From the NCBI GenBank assembly GCA_945874145.1, contig CAMCFN010000012.1:1-64000 (forward strand): a stretch of DNA of 64,000 nt. Reading direction: 5' to 3'. This document shows positions 27,181 to 36,609 of the stretch, piece after piece; position 1 is the stretch's first letter; the number at the start of each line of letters is the position of its first letter. The notes beneath the pieces were generated by a model that saw only the letters and a program-made list of their open reading frames with translations, was not told the DNA's origin and ran no database searches. Origin of the DNA: Akkermansia muciniphila (GTDB lineage: Bacteria; Verrucomicrobiota; Verrucomicrobiia; Limisphaerales; SXTU01). A program made the position numbers and the translations under genes.

Positions 27181-28070
27181 GCCTGATCAACGAAGCCCTC
27201 AAGCGAGCGAGCGAGGCGCAGGTGCAGACCTCGGAGCCGCCGTCTGGGGCTCCCGCACGGTCACGCGCTCCCAAAGGGGTGAATGACCTGCCGATGCCGA
27301 TGATGCCCGTGGCTGCGCCGTCACGGGTGGTCTGGCTGCCGGTCGTGGGGATTGGGTTGATCATCTTTCTGCTGCTGACCGCGTCCGGTTTTTTCTTTTG
27401 GAAATGGTGGGAAGAGCGGCGGGCCTGGGTGCCATACGCCGAGACGCCCCCTGATCCGGAGCCGGAAGCGCCCGTCGGCCCGGTCACGATTCGGCCCACC
27501 CTTCCCAAAGAGCCGCCAAAGGTGGCTGCGACCAATCCGCCAGTGGCGGTTGTTCCATCGGTTCCCATCGTGCCGCCCGCCCCGCCCACCACCAACCCGC
27601 CGGTAGTTACACCGCTGAATCCTCCGCCGGTGGTGCCGCCGCCCAAGGTCGCCCTGGTCCCGCTGCCCCCACCCACGCCGACGCCTCCCTCCGTTGCCAT
27701 AGTCCCCCCGCCGGTTGCTCCCGTCATTCCTGTCCCGCCGACCAATCCCCCCGTAGTTCGGGTGGCCGTAAACACCCTGACCAATTCGCCTTCCCCGGTG
27801 CCGCCTCCGACTGTCCGCGTGCCCCCGACTGTTCCGCCGGCCACAACGAAAAAGGGTGATCCGCCAGTCGTCAAAGTCGCCGAAGTCCAATTTCCTGACC
27901 TGAAACTCCAAGGCATCATCAAGGGCAAAAAGAAAGTCACGGTCTTGGTGAACGGCAAGACTATCACCTTGGGCGACCGCATCGACGGGGCGACGCTGAT
28001 GAAGATCGATAGCGAAAGCGTGGTGTTCGAGAAATCTGGTGCGCACAGGGAGGTTTACCTCCTGCGATGA
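27177..28070 (+). CDS. GspB/ExeB-like bitopic protein with Pro-rich linker
   Basis: The 297-residue protein starts at ATG 27177, overlapping the ATPase stop (ATGA). It opens MSLINEALKRASEAQ, as GspB-type proteins do. One membrane helix (VVWLPVVGIGLIIFLLLTASGFFFW, residues ~43-67) is followed by a long Pro/Val/Thr-rich periplasmic linker (to ~235). A C-terminal folded domain (FPDLKLQGIIKGKKKVTVLVNGKTITLGD...VVFEKSGAHREVYLLR) resembles the small beta domain of GspB/GspC/PilP. It likely links ATPase, peptidoglycan and secretin. The linker is unusually long and low in complexity. Confidence 0.78.
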   Translation: MSLINEALKRASEAQVQTSEPPSGAPARSRAPKGVNDLPMPMMPVAAPSRVVWLPVVGIGLIIFLLLTASGFFFWKWWEERRAWVPYAETPPDPEPEAPVGPVTIRPTLPKEPPKVAATNPPVAVVPSVPIVPPAPPTTNPPVVTPLNPPPVVPPPKVALVPLPPPTPTPPSVAIVPPPVAPVIPVPPTNPPVVRVAVNTLTNSPSPVPPPTVRVPPTVPPATTKKGDPPVVKVAEVQFPDLKLQGIIKGKKKVTVLVNGKTITLGDRIDGATLMKIDSESVVFEKSGAHREVYLLR

Positions 28071-28082
28071 GGCTGAACCAGC

Positions 28083-29780
28083 GTGGGGCGTTCCAACGGC
28101 GGTCGCGGTTCGGCCCCTGACTTCAACTGCCTTGTGAATCCTCCCTGTGTTCTGTTTGAAGACGAGCATTTGCTGGTCGTGAACAAACCGGCGGGCTGGA
28201 ACACCCATGCCCCCGCGCCGTTCGCTGGCGAGGGGATTTACGACTGGCTGCGCTACCGTGAGCCGCGCTGGGCGGACCTCGCCATCATCCACCGGCTCGA
28301 CAAGGAAACCAGCGGCGTCCTCGTCTTTGGGAAAACGCCGCTCGCGAACAAGTCGCTCACGGAACAGTTCGAGCAGCGCAAGGTGAGCAAGCGCTACCTG
28401 CTGGTCACTGACCGGCCCCGGCCGAAGAACGAACTGGTGGTGCGCAGCAACATTGCGCGGGATGGCGAGCGCTACGTCAGCGTGCGGTCTGGCACGGGCG
28501 GGGACCCGGCGGAAACGCGTTTCACCGTCGTAAGGGGGGCACTCCTGTCCTCCAAGCCGGGTGAAACTTTGGTTGCCCAGGGCTGCGGGGACAAGAGTGT
28601 CCCCGGCACAGAAATTGCCGCCGAGCCCCGCACGGGTCGCACGCACCAAATCCGCGTCCACGCCGCAGCGAATGGCTTCCCGATTCTGGGCGACACGCTC
28701 TATGGAGGCACCCCGGCGGCACGCGTGTTTCTTCACGCGCAGGCGATCACCTTCGCCCATCCTGCCAGCGGCGCTGCGGTCACCTTCGAGGCCCCCGGGG
28801 ATATGGCGGAAGCACCGCGATTCGCGCTGCGGGGCGCGCTGATGGAAGCCTCAACCACCGATGCCTGTCGCCTGTTGCACGGTTCGGCGGATGGCCGGCC
28901 GGGCTGGCAGGTGGAGCGGCTGGGGGAGTTTTTGCTCTCGCAGTCGGAGAGTGCGCTCACCGAGGCGCAGCGGGAGCAACTTGCCGCCTGGCTACAACAG
29001 CTTCATCTGCGCGGCGCGTATCACAAGCACCTCGATCGCCGGGTGCGGCAGGCGAAGGTGGCGCAAGCCTCGCCGCAACAGGTGCTGGGTGACGCCGCTC
29101 CTGAGCGCTTCACCGTCCGCGAGAACGGGCTGCAATTCGAACTGAGCTTCACCGAGGGCTACAGCTACGGCCTCTTTCTGGACCAGCGCGACAACCGCCG
29201 CCGCCTGCTCACCGGTCACGTCGCCGCCGGCTTTTCACTCCGCGTTCCGCCTTCCGAGTTTCGCGTTCTGAACGCCTTCGCCTACACCTGCGGCTTTTCC
29301 GTCGCGGCGGCGAAGGGCGGCGCGCACACGACCAGCCTCGACCTCTCGAAGAAATATCTGGAGTGGGGCCGCCGGAACTTCGCGCTGAACGGGCTGGACC
29401 CGGCGGCGCACGACTTCATCTACGGCGATGTGTTCGACTGGCTGCGGCGGCTAGCGAAGAAGGGGCGGCAGTTCGACGCCGTGCTGCTGGACCCGCCGAC
29501 GTTCTCGCAAGCGAAGGAGAGCGGGGTCTTCCGCGTGGAGCGAGATTACGGCCGACTGGTGGCGCTCGTGCTGCCGCTGCTGAAGCCGGGGGGAATCCTC
29601 TTTGCCTCGACCAATTGCGCCACGCTGCCACCGGAGGACTTTCTGGCGGTCATCGAGCGGGAGATTCGCTCGGCCGGACGGCACCTCGCGCAGCAGCATT
29701 ACTTTCCGCAACCACCGGATTTTCCGATCACGCGCTACGAGCCGGCCTACTTGAAAACCGTGTGGCTGCGGGTGAGTTGA
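28083..29780 (+). CDS. Fusion: RluA-type pseudouridine synthase + RlmI-like rRNA methyltransferase
   Basis: The start is GTG 28083, 12 bases after the GspB-like gene; a later GTG at 28134 is also possible. Residues ~15-260 are an RluA-type synthase (VVNKPAGWNTHAP, IIHRLDKETSGVLVF with catalytic Asp near 72, RTGRTHQIRVHAAANGFPILGDTLYGG). Residues ~330-565 are a class I SAM methyltransferase like RlmI/RlmK (GLFLDQRDNRRRL, NAFAYTCGFSVAAAKGGAHTTSLDLS, LLDPPTFSQ, and Cys in STNCA). The chain probably makes two marks on 23S rRNA. Between FTVV and AEPRTGRTHQ an extra ~20 residues are encoded by two REP-like palindromes. Confidence 0.87.
   Translation: MGRSNGGRGSAPDFNCLVNPPCVLFEDEHLLVVNKPAGWNTHAPAPFAGEGIYDWLRYREPRWADLAIIHRLDKETSGVLVFGKTPLANKSLTEQFEQRKVSKRYLLVTDRPRPKNELVVRSNIARDGERYVSVRSGTGGDPAETRFTVVRGALLSSKPGETLVAQGCGDKSVPGTEIAAEPRTGRTHQIRVHAAANGFPILGDTLYGGTPAARVFLHAQAITFAHPASGAAVTFEAPGDMAEAPRFALRGALMEASTTDACRLLHGSADGRPGWQVERLGEFLLSQSESALTEAQREQLAAWLQQLHLRGAYHKHLDRRVRQAKVAQASPQQVLGDAAPERFTVRENGLQFELSFTEGYSYGLFLDQRDNRRRLLTGHVAAGFSLRVPPSEFRVLNAFAYTCGFSVAAAKGGAHTTSLDLSKKYLEWGRRNFALNGLDPAAHDFIYGDVFDWLRRLAKKGRQFDAVLLDPPTFSQAKESGVFRVERDYGRLVALVLPLLKPGGILFASTNCATLPPEDFLAVIEREIRSAGRHLAQQHYFPQPPDFPITRYEPAYLKTVWLRVS
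28534..28605. repeat. Pair of inverted REP-like palindromes inside the pseudouridine synthase fusion gene
   Basis: GGGGGGCACTCCTGTCCTCC (28534-28553) and CGGGGACAAGAGTGTCCCCG (28586-28605) are related to GGCGGACAGGAGTGCCCGCC at 1354. Their loop bases (CTCCT versus AGAG) show that they face each other, as in paired REP elements. They keep the frame and code for the extra residues VRGALLSSKPGETLVAQG and on, in an otherwise compact catalytic domain. Confidence 0.6.
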
Positions 29781-29785
29781 GGCTT

Positions 29786-29880
29786 GTGCCGGCGACTTGC
29801 AGTCGCCGCGTTGCGGGTGGCATGCACGGAGGCATTTCCCCTGTTGTGCGCCTTGGACGGCGACTGCAAGTCGCCGGCAC
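29786..29880. repeat. Perfect 23-bp inverted repeat, each arm itself a hairpin
   Basis: Arms 29786-29808 and 29858-29880 are exact reverse complements, 49 bases apart. Each arm contains GGCGACTTGCAGTCGCC, a 7-bp stem with a TGC loop. The element fills the gap between the converging methyltransferase-fusion and prepilin peptidase genes, ending one base before the latter's stop. It has the form of a paired REP (BIME) or small mobile palindrome, and can act as a bidirectional terminator. Confidence 0.65.
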
Positions 29881-30981
29881 TCACCGATTTTCCAGCCAGT
29901 GCAGAATTCTCCCCTGGCCAAACATCCAGATGACCGCCGCCAGCGCGATGTAGGGGCCGTAGGGAATGCGGGCGGACCACTCCCGGCGCTTGCAGAGGAT
30001 CAGCGTCACTCCCACAAACGACCCGATGAACGCGCTGGCCGTCAGCGAGAAGAGCACCGCCTCCCAGCCAAGAAATGCGCCAATGGCCGACATGAACTTC
30101 ACGTCGCCGAAGCCCATCGCCTCGCGTGGCAGCGAGAGTTGATCAGTCACCGCTTCCAGGTGGTGAACGGTGGTGGGGTCGAAGGTTTCCTCGCCGATGC
30201 GCAGGCTCGCCGGCGAGAGCCGCACGTCCACGTTCCAGAAGCAACGGTCCACCATTTCGAGCCGCGTGGCGTGGAAACGCACGCTGTCGCTGTCGCGGTA
30301 AAACAGCTCCTCGTAAGGCACCTGCTCGTCAGGCAGCCGCAGTTCGTTCTCGGTGAAAATGATTTGCGATTGCGGCGGCAGCGCCACCTTTTGTTGCCCG
30401 AAGAGCAGCTTGCCAAGTCGCAGAATGCCATAGACCAGGCCCCAGCCCACCACGGCCCCGATCGCGGCGGCCTTGAGGCCTTCCGCCGCCTTGGTGGCCC
30501 CGTGGATTTCCGGGAAGAAGCCGGACGCCAGCACGCCCACCGCTATCCCGCCCAAGGTGATTTCATCCGGGATGATGAAGTGCTCGAAGTCAATGAGCGT
30601 GGCGACAATGAAGCCGGCCAGCACCACGCAATACGCGATGGGCACGACGAATGACTTGCCGCCAAACGCCAGCCAGCAAGCGAGAAAGGCCAGTCCCGTG
30701 AACAGCTCGACGCCGAAGTAGCGCGGCGAGATGGGCGCGCTGCAATTCGCGCACTGCCCGCGCAGCCAGAGCCAGGTGACCAGCGGGATGTTGAGGTAGA
30801 ACGGGATTTGATACTTGCAGTGCGGGCAGTGCGACGGCGGCGTGACCACGCTCAAACCGATGGGCATCCGGTGAATGCACACGTTGAGAAAACTGCCCAC
30901 CAGACAGCCGAACACGAAGAACCAGAACGACCAGAAATGAAACGGCACGGCGGCCAACGTGGATGGCTCAGGCGGTGCCAT
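29881..30981 (-). CDS. pilD: Prepilin peptidase / N-methyltransferase (A24A family) with large internal insert
   Basis: The 366-residue protein has the N-terminal methyltransferase-type region (FFVFGCLVGSFLNVCIHRMP) and the zinc pair CPHCK...CANC. Catalytic aspartates are in TLIDFEHFIIPDEIT and GFGDVKFM. Several helices span the membrane. Between the helix after LKAAAIGAVVGWGLVYGILRL and GFGDVK there is about 95 extra hydrophilic residues, where the family normally has a short loop. It should cut and methylate the prepilins at 5.1, 7.1, 10.0 and 63.9 kb. Its start lies inside the end of aroE (14-base overlap), so the two are cotranscribed. Confidence 0.92.
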   Translation of the reverse strand: MAPPEPSTLAAVPFHFWSFWFFVFGCLVGSFLNVCIHRMPIGLSVVTPPSHCPHCKYQIPFYLNIPLVTWLWLRGQCANCSAPISPRYFGVELFTGLAFLACWLAFGGKSFVVPIAYCVVLAGFIVATLIDFEHFIIPDEITLGGIAVGVLASGFFPEIHGATKAAEGLKAAAIGAVVGWGLVYGILRLGKLLFGQQKVALPPQSQIIFTENELRLPDEQVPYEELFYRDSDSVRFHATRLEMVDRCFWNVDVRLSPASLRIGEETFDPTTVHHLEAVTDQLSLPREAMGFGDVKFMSAIGAFLGWEAVLFSLTASAFIGSFVGVTLILCKRREWSARIPYGPYIALAAVIWMFGQGRILHWLENR

Positions 30982-31888
30982 AAACGTTCTTGAGCAGCGC
31001 CGCGCGCATGACCTCCACCGGCACCGGCTGGCCGGTCCAGATCTCCAGCGCCTTCGCGCCCTGATAAAGCAACATGCCGACGCCGTTCGCGACCTTGCAA
31101 CCGGCTGCCTTCGCTGCGCGGAGCAAGGGCGTCTCAGCGGGGCGGTAAATCATGTCATAGACCGCGCGTGCTCGCGGCAGCGGGAAGGCGACTTCATCCA
31201 GCGGCGAACCGTCCTCCGGCTTGAGTCCGAGCGAAGTGGCGTTGAGCAGCAGGTCCACGGTGGACTTCGGGTAGCCGACCTCCGTGCGCACGGCGGGATG
31301 GCGGGTGCGGATTTCCGCCGCCACTTCCTCCGCCTTGCTAGCGGTGCGGTTCACGAGGAACAGCTCGGCGACTCCTTCTGCGGCGAGTTTCAGCGCGGCG
31401 GTGCGGCCCGCACCGCCTGCCCCGAGCAGCAGCACCCGGGCACCGCGCAGTTCGCAGCCGAGATCTTCCCGCAGCGAGCGCGTGATGGCGTCGGCGTCGG
31501 TGTTGAAGCCCACAGAGCGCAGCTCGTGAATCTGGTCCGGGGGGAGTTGCGCCAGCGGCTGCCATTCGCCGGCCGGGTTGCGGGCCTCGAAGCGCACGGT
31601 GTTCACCGCGCCCCACGTCTGCGCGGAGGCATCGAGCATGTCCACCATGTCCACGGCCAGGAGCTTGTGCGGGACGGTGAGATTGAGGCCGATGAACTTC
31701 ATCGCCTGCGCGCCGGCGATGGCCTCGCGCAGCCGCGTGGGATGGACATCAAAGGCCAGGTAACGCCAGTCGAGGCCGAGCTGCGCGAGCGCGGCGTTGT
31801 GCATCGCGGGGGAGGCGGAGTGCTTCACCGGATGGCCATAGACCGCGCAAAAGCGCGTGCTGGCGCGGAGTTCAGCCGGTTCGGACAC
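30968..31888 (-). CDS. aroE: Shikimate dehydrogenase
   Basis: It reduces 3-dehydroshikimate with NADPH in aromatic amino-acid synthesis. Motifs are VYGHPVKHSASPAMHNAAL (substrate Ser pair), LNLTVPHK (catalytic Lys), VLLLGAGGAGRTAALKLA (NADP glycine loop), LVNRT, LLLNATSLGL, and MLLYQGAKALEIWTG at the C-terminus. The start is set at GTG 31888 (VSEPAELRASTRFCAVYG, 306 residues) because the longer ORF to 31972 adds residues unlike the family. Either start gives a somewhat long protein. It overlaps the prepilin peptidase start. Confidence 0.9.
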   Translation of the reverse strand: MSEPAELRASTRFCAVYGHPVKHSASPAMHNAALAQLGLDWRYLAFDVHPTRLREAIAGAQAMKFIGLNLTVPHKLLAVDMVDMLDASAQTWGAVNTVRFEARNPAGEWQPLAQLPPDQIHELRSVGFNTDADAITRSLREDLGCELRGARVLLLGAGGAGRTAALKLAAEGVAELFLVNRTASKAEEVAAEIRTRHPAVRTEVGYPKSTVDLLLNATSLGLKPEDGSPLDEVAFPLPRARAVYDMIYRPAETPLLRAAKAAGCKVANGVGMLLYQGAKALEIWTGQPVPVEVMRAALLKNVYGTA

Positions 31889-31972
31889 GCGGCGGACGAT
31901 AGAAGCGGGGCCGCGAAGTTCAAAGGCGAAACTTGGCAATGGCACGGAAGCAATTTGACATTCGGATCTCAA

Positions 31973-32325
31973 CGGCCGAACCCCCTCGCCCTGCGACGCA
32001 GGAGTGGGGAGAGGGATGGGGAGAGGGGAGTTTTATGTGAGTGTGAGGTGGTGGAATCACAGCCAAGCACCTCCTCTCCCCGGCCCTCTCCTCCATTCCA
32101 TGGAGGAGAGGGAGAAGACCGCGCGTCGCCGTCGGACGATGCGGTCATCGGTTTGCGCTCAGGTGACTCGCGCAGCGGGAAAATCTCCACACTCCACAGC
32201 CCGAGGGGCGGCACCGCCCGCGACTCTGGGCTGGACTGGAAAGTCGGCCCGCAATAAAACCGTGACGAACAATAAAGCCGCAGGAACTGCGGTTCAGTAA
32301 CAAGTTAGGCGACTTCGCACGCTTT
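31973..32325. other. Non-coding 353-base region with purine/pyrimidine-biased repeats
   Basis: No credible gene is present. The stretch 32008-32112 has GGGGAGAGGG-type purine runs that can pair with the later CCTCTCC runs, ending in the perfect hairpin at 32084-32112. Further on, CCGCAG-GAA-CTGCGG (32278-32292) is another small hairpin, just before the start of the small exported protein gene. The promoters of aroE (minus) and of that gene (plus) should both lie here. None is clear by eye. Confidence 0.5.
32084..32112. repeat. Perfect 13-bp hairpin CCCTCTCCTCCAT/ATGGAGGAGAGGG
   Basis: A 13-bp stem with a TCC loop lies in the aroE upstream region. It is flanked by other CT-rich and GA-rich runs, which gives a larger imperfect structure from about 32008. 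No open frame or U-tract accompanies it, so it is more likely a dispersed repeat than a terminator. Confidence 0.6.
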
Positions 32326-32625
32326 ATGAAAAGACTACTCGCACTCTTAGTTGTATTGGTCGCTTGCGGCGTCGTATTTGCCCGCAACATTGGATACATC
32401 CGCACACGTCCGCCGCGTCTCTCGCTTGGCGCAGCTTATCCGCTAGCGGTGCAGGCGCTGGGCAAAGCAACGAACGAGTTCCATTGCACTGACGCGAGTC
32501 TCCAGCTTGCGCTTTCACCAGACGGCGAGTGGTTGTTTACTTTTTGGAATACCACCGGCACGCGCAAATTCGTGACGGTTGAGTTCGGAGGGAAGACTCA
32601 CGTTGAGGATATTGTTATCCGATGA
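32326..32625 (+). CDS. Small exported or membrane-anchored protein of unknown function
   Basis: The 99-residue ORF starts MKRLLALLVVLVACGVVFARNIGYIRT: two basic residues and a 17-residue hydrophobic core, so it is a signal peptide or single anchor. The rest is a small domain (LSLGAAYPLAVQALG, LQLALSPDGEWLFTFWNTTG, KFVTVEFGGKTHVEDIVIR) with alternating beta-like hydrophobicity. The 'SPDGEW-FTF' phrase and length resemble PepSY-like or other small beta-sheet proteins, but no family is certain. It stands alone between two structured intergenic regions. Confidence 0.6.
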   Translation: MKRLLALLVVLVACGVVFARNIGYIRTRPPRLSLGAAYPLAVQALGKATNEFHCTDASLQLALSPDGEWLFTFWNTTGTRKFVTVEFGGKTHVEDIVIR

Positions 32626-32644
32626 CGCTGCCAAACCATGCGCG

Positions 32645-32704
32645 CAGCGAGCCCGGCGAGAGCGTCGTGGTTGCAATCCACGCGTCCCGTGCGCCGGCTC
32701 GCTG
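32645..32704. terminator. Nested stem-loop between the small exported protein and the exonuclease gene
   Basis: CAGCGAGCC(C)GGCG at 32645-32658 pairs with CGCCGGCTCGCTG at 32692-32704 with one bulged C. Inside, CGTGG/CCACG adds a second stem. It lies 20 bases after the plus-strand stop and 34 before the minus-strand stop, so it is well placed to end both converging transcripts. A CGCAGCCTGAAGCCTGCGG string follows at 32718. Confidence 0.5.
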
Positions 32705-32737
32705 AGCTTGGGGCGCTTCGCAGCCTGAAGCCTGCGG

Positions 32738-33451
32738 CTACTTGATGCCCGCCAGCCGGTCCTTCCAAATCTTGTGGAGCAGCACGGTGGCGCGCACGTC
32801 GCGGAGGCAGTAGTCGGCGATTTCCTTGTGGCGGCCTTCCTCCATCATGTTCGTCACGTCCATGCCGGTGACGCCGTGGCTTTTCGGCGACTCGATGCCG
32901 AAGGCCTTGCAGTAGAAATCCAGGTTGAACTTCCGCGCCGCGCCGTCGCGTCCGCTCACGCCGTAGAAGGTGAGCTGCTCGGCGAGGTCGCAGTGCGGGT
33001 CGGTGGCATAGCGGTAGCCGAGCCAGTCCTTGCGCGCGATGGGGACGTTCAGTTGCGCCGAGCGCAGGTAGAGGAACGGCACGTCGAAGCCGCGCCCGTT
33101 GAAGGTGACAACTTGCTGGTAGTGCTTGGCGGCGTCCCAGAAGGCGGTGAGCAGCTCATGCTCGTCCGCGCACGGCACGAACTCCACCGGCCCGGCCTCG
33201 GCGTCGTCCTCGAAGTCCTCGGCCTGAAAAAGCACCTGCCCGCGCTGCGTCTCGGCGTTGAGCATGGCGATGCACACGACCTGCGCGGTGAAGGGCCAGA
33301 GGCTGAAGAGCCGGGCGATCTCCTCGCGCTTGGCGGGCTGTTGTTCCTCGGGAAGTTTCGCCGCCTCGCGGAAGAGGTATTCCTGCTGCACCTCGTCGAA
33401 CATCTCGACGGGCAGGCGCGAGGTCTCAATGTCGAAGACGAGGGTGGCCAT
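32738..33451 (-). CDS. Predicted 3'-5' exonuclease (PolB-like DEDDy)
   Basis: The 237-residue protein starts MATLVFDIETSRLP, where DIE supplies the first two metal-binding acids (Exo I). Exo II is VVTFNGRGFDVPFLYLRSAQ. Exo III is YCLRDVRATVLLHKIW, with the Y-x3-D spacing of DEDDy enzymes. It also has 'CAMLNAETQRG'-like strands and YRYATDPHCDLAEQL. This matches the predicted 3'-5' exonucleases related to the proofreading domain of PolB. The track ORF adds 8 residues before this Met. A role in DNA repair or RNA trimming is possible; no partner gene is next to it. Confidence 0.83.
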   Translation of the reverse strand: MATLVFDIETSRLPVEMFDEVQQEYLFREAAKLPEEQQPAKREEIARLFSLWPFTAQVVCIAMLNAETQRGQVLFQAEDFEDDAEAGPVEFVPCADEHELLTAFWDAAKHYQQVVTFNGRGFDVPFLYLRSAQLNVPIARKDWLGYRYATDPHCDLAEQLTFYGVSGRDGAARKFNLDFYCKAFGIESPKSHGVTGMDVTNMMEEGRHKEIADYCLRDVRATVLLHKIWKDRLAGIK

Positions 33452-33504
33452 AGCGTTGGCGGATGGTTTGCGCACCGGGCGAAGTTTTCAATCCGAAAGC
33501 CGGA

Positions 33505-33622
33505 GCCCGCGAAACACGCGAAAGGACGCGAAAATCAAACGGGTTCATCGTCATGCAAAACGATGAGCACAACCTCGCAGCCGGCAGTTTCTGCTTTCGA
33601 ATGTTTCGCGTGTTTGGCGGGC
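33505..33622. repeat. Imperfect inverted repeat with GCCCGCGAAACACGCGAAA core
   Basis: The left arm (33505-33523) and the reverse complement of 33604-33622 agree at 18 of 19 positions. The left arm is identical over 19 bases to 14231-14249. It lies in the 228-base region between the divergently placed exonuclease start and the TIM-barrel gene stop. A TIM-barrel terminator may be part of the GGAAGCCCTCGCGGACTTCC hairpin that follows at 33636-33655. Confidence 0.5.
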
Positions 33623-33635
33623 AAAACAAAAGAGG

Positions 33636-33655
33636 AAGCCCTCGCGGACTTCCTC
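33636..33655. terminator. Hairpin GGAAGCCCTCGCGGACTTCC downstream of the TIM-barrel gene
   Basis: GGAAG/CTTCC, with further partial pairing around CCTCGCGG, forms a stem-loop about 25 bases 3' of the minus-strand TIM-barrel stop. GAGAGGAAG...CTTCCTCTC extends the stem, and TTTTGTTTTG is found beyond it on the minus strand, like an intrinsic terminator with a T-rich tail (AAAACAAAAGA on the plus strand). Confidence 0.6.
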
Positions 33656-33679
33656 TCTTGAAAGCTGGCGGACAATGGA

Positions 33680-34732
<1,053 letters not shown>

Positions 34733-34915
34733 AGTTGTGCGGGTTTGGAAATGCGGCGGGAGGCTGACAAAGCGCGGAGGGACGTTCAATTCCAAAGTGT
34801 GGGTTTGGTCTGGAATCGCGAATGTGAACCGCAGCGTGGTGGGCGAGCCCGTTGATGCGCCACCGTTGGGTGCGGAGGCTTGCGGGCAGGGCGGGGTGGT
34901 GGCCTACTGGCGATG

Positions 34916-35635
34916 ATGAACCTTACGACAGGAGCACCGTTCTCTTACGGCCAGTTGGTGGGCCAAGCGATCGGCGTGGCGCTGCTAGGAGCGTTGTTGG
35001 CCGCCTTGCTGGCGGGGTTGCTGCATCTGGCACTGAATCTGGTCGGCGCGTGGCGGATGCGCCCGGGTGCGGGACAGAAATTTTCCTGGTGGTTCGCGGT
35101 GATGAGTGTCGGACTGGCGGCGGTGGCCGGCGGCGGGGCCGGGTTACAGGTGGGGGCTGGTCGGGCGGTGGTGCCTGTGGCGCGGGAACTCGGGCCGCAG
35201 ATGTTGAAGGATGGATTGGAACAGGGCCTGCGCCGGGCGGGGATCACCAATTTGGCGGCCCTGGACGTGGGGCGGATGCAGGAGTTGCTGGCCCAGGCGG
35301 AGCAAGTGGCTTTGCCACCGCCGGATTTTCCGGGCGCCGACCAGTTGCGGCCCCAAATCGAGGCGGGCCGGGTGAAGCTGCTGGCGGAGGCGCGGGCGTT
35401 TCTCAACGCGCGGGATAAGCAGGGCAAGCTTGCCCTGCCGGAGCTGCTTGCTGCACTGTGGCCGAAGGTTTTCGACGAGTTGGTCGCGGGCGAACGCAAG
35501 TTTCGGCGCGCGGCCATTGTATCCGGGGTGATGTGGGTCGTGGGCATCCAGATGGTGCTTGCACTGGTGTGTTGGGCGATGCGCACGCTTCGCCAACCTG
35601 TCGCCGCTGGACCGCCGATCCTACCGAAAGTCTAA
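34916..35635 (+). CDS. Bitopic/polytopic membrane protein of unknown function
   Basis: About 239 residues from MNLTTGAPF. There are two N-terminal hydrophobic segments ([27 protein letters not shown] and [22 protein letters not shown]). A soluble middle of about 110 residues is rich in Ala, Leu and Glu and probably helical ([20 protein letters not shown]). A third helix is near the end ([22 protein letters not shown]). No family is recognised. It ends 2 bases before the UDP-glucuronate decarboxylase start, so the two are probably cotranscribed. That suggests an envelope or polysaccharide context, by inference only. Confidence 0.65.
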   Translation: MNLTTGAPFSYGQLVGQAIGVALLGALLAALLAGLLHLALNLVGAWRMRPGAGQKFSWWFAVMSVGLAAVAGGGAGLQVGAGRAVVPVARELGPQMLKDGLEQGLRRAGITNLAALDVGRMQELLAQAEQVALPPPDFPGADQLRPQIEAGRVKLLAEARAFLNARDKQGKLALPELLAALWPKVFDELVAGERKFRRAAIVSGVMWVVGIQMVLALVCWAMRTLRQPVAAGPPILPKV

Positions 35636-35637
35636 CC

Positions 35638-36609
35638 ATGGCCATCAAAGTTAAATCCAAACGTTCCGCCCCCGCCCGTCCCCGTTCGGTTGTCACCGGG
35701 GCAGCGGGATTTCTCGGGTCGCACCTGACCGACTACCTATTGGCAAAGGGCCATCGGGTGGTGGGCATCGACAATCTGGTCACGGGCTCGATTTCGAACA
35801 TTGAGCATCTGGCGGGCAATCAGGATTTCCGCTTCATCCAGCAGGATGTGACGGAGTTTCTGTTTCTGGACGGGCCGGTGGATTACGTGTGGCATTTCGC
35901 ATCCCCGGCCAGCCCCATTGATTACGCGCAACTGCCCATCCAGACGTTGAAGGTTGGCTCACTGGGCACGCACAAGGCGCTGGGGCTGGCCAAGGAAAAG
36001 GGCGCGCGCTTCCTGCTCACCAGCACGAGCGAGATATACGGCGATCCGCTGGTGCATCCCCAGAAGGAGGACTATTGGGGCAATGTGAACACCATTGGCC
36101 CGCGAGGCTGCTACGACGAGTCGAAGCGGTTCGCCGAGGCAATCACGATGGCGTATCACCGCCAGCACGGGCTTCAGACGCGCATCGTGCGGATTTTCAA
36201 CACCTACGGTCCGCGGATGCGGCTCAAGGATGGCCGGGTGGTGCCGGCCTTCGTGAGTCAGGCACTGCGGAACAAGCCGATCACGGTGTTCGGTGAAGGC
36301 AAGCAGACGCGCAGCTTTTGCTACTGCTCGGACCTCATCGAGGGCATTTACCGGCTGATGATGAGCGATTACCACCTGCCGGTGAACATCGGCAATCCGC
36401 ACGAGATGACGGTGCTGGAGTTCGCCAAGGAAATCATCAAGGGCACCGGTTCCAAGAGCAAAATCGCCTACCAGCCGTTGCCGCAGGACGACCCCAAACA
36501 ACGCAAGCCGGACATCACCCTAGCGCGCACGCTTCTGAAGTGGGAACCCAAGGTGGCGTTGGCGGATGGGTTGGTGCGGACAATTGAGTATTTCCGTCAG
36601 AAAGTCTGA
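35638..36609 (+). CDS. UDP-glucuronate decarboxylase (UDP-xylose synthase)
   Basis: The 323-residue extended SDR enzyme starts at ATG 35638. It has the NAD glycine loop [13 protein letters not shown], the active-site Thr/Ser region [17 protein letters not shown], the signature [19 protein letters not shown] with the YxxxK catalytic pair, and [10 protein letters not shown]. The '[24 protein letters not shown]' set is specific to UDP-xylose synthases, which convert UDP-glucuronate to UDP-xylose for surface glycans. The usual Gly before Lys in CYDEGKR is Ser here. Position between a membrane protein and the pilus operon fits cell-surface work. Confidence 0.92.
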   Translation: MAIKVKSKRSAPARPRSVVTGAAGFLGSHLTDYLLAKGHRVVGIDNLVTGSISNIEHLAGNQDFRFIQQDVTEFLFLDGPVDYVWHFASPASPIDYAQLPIQTLKVGSLGTHKALGLAKEKGARFLLTSTSEIYGDPLVHPQKEDYWGNVNTIGPRGCYDESKRFAEAITMAYHRQHGLQTRIVRIFNTYGPRMRLKDGRVVPAFVSQALRNKPITVFGEGKQTRSFCYCSDLIEGIYRLMMSDYHLPVNIGNPHEMTVLEFAKEIIKGTGSKSKIAYQPLPQDDPKQRKPDITLARTLLKWEPKVALADGLVRTIEYFRQKV

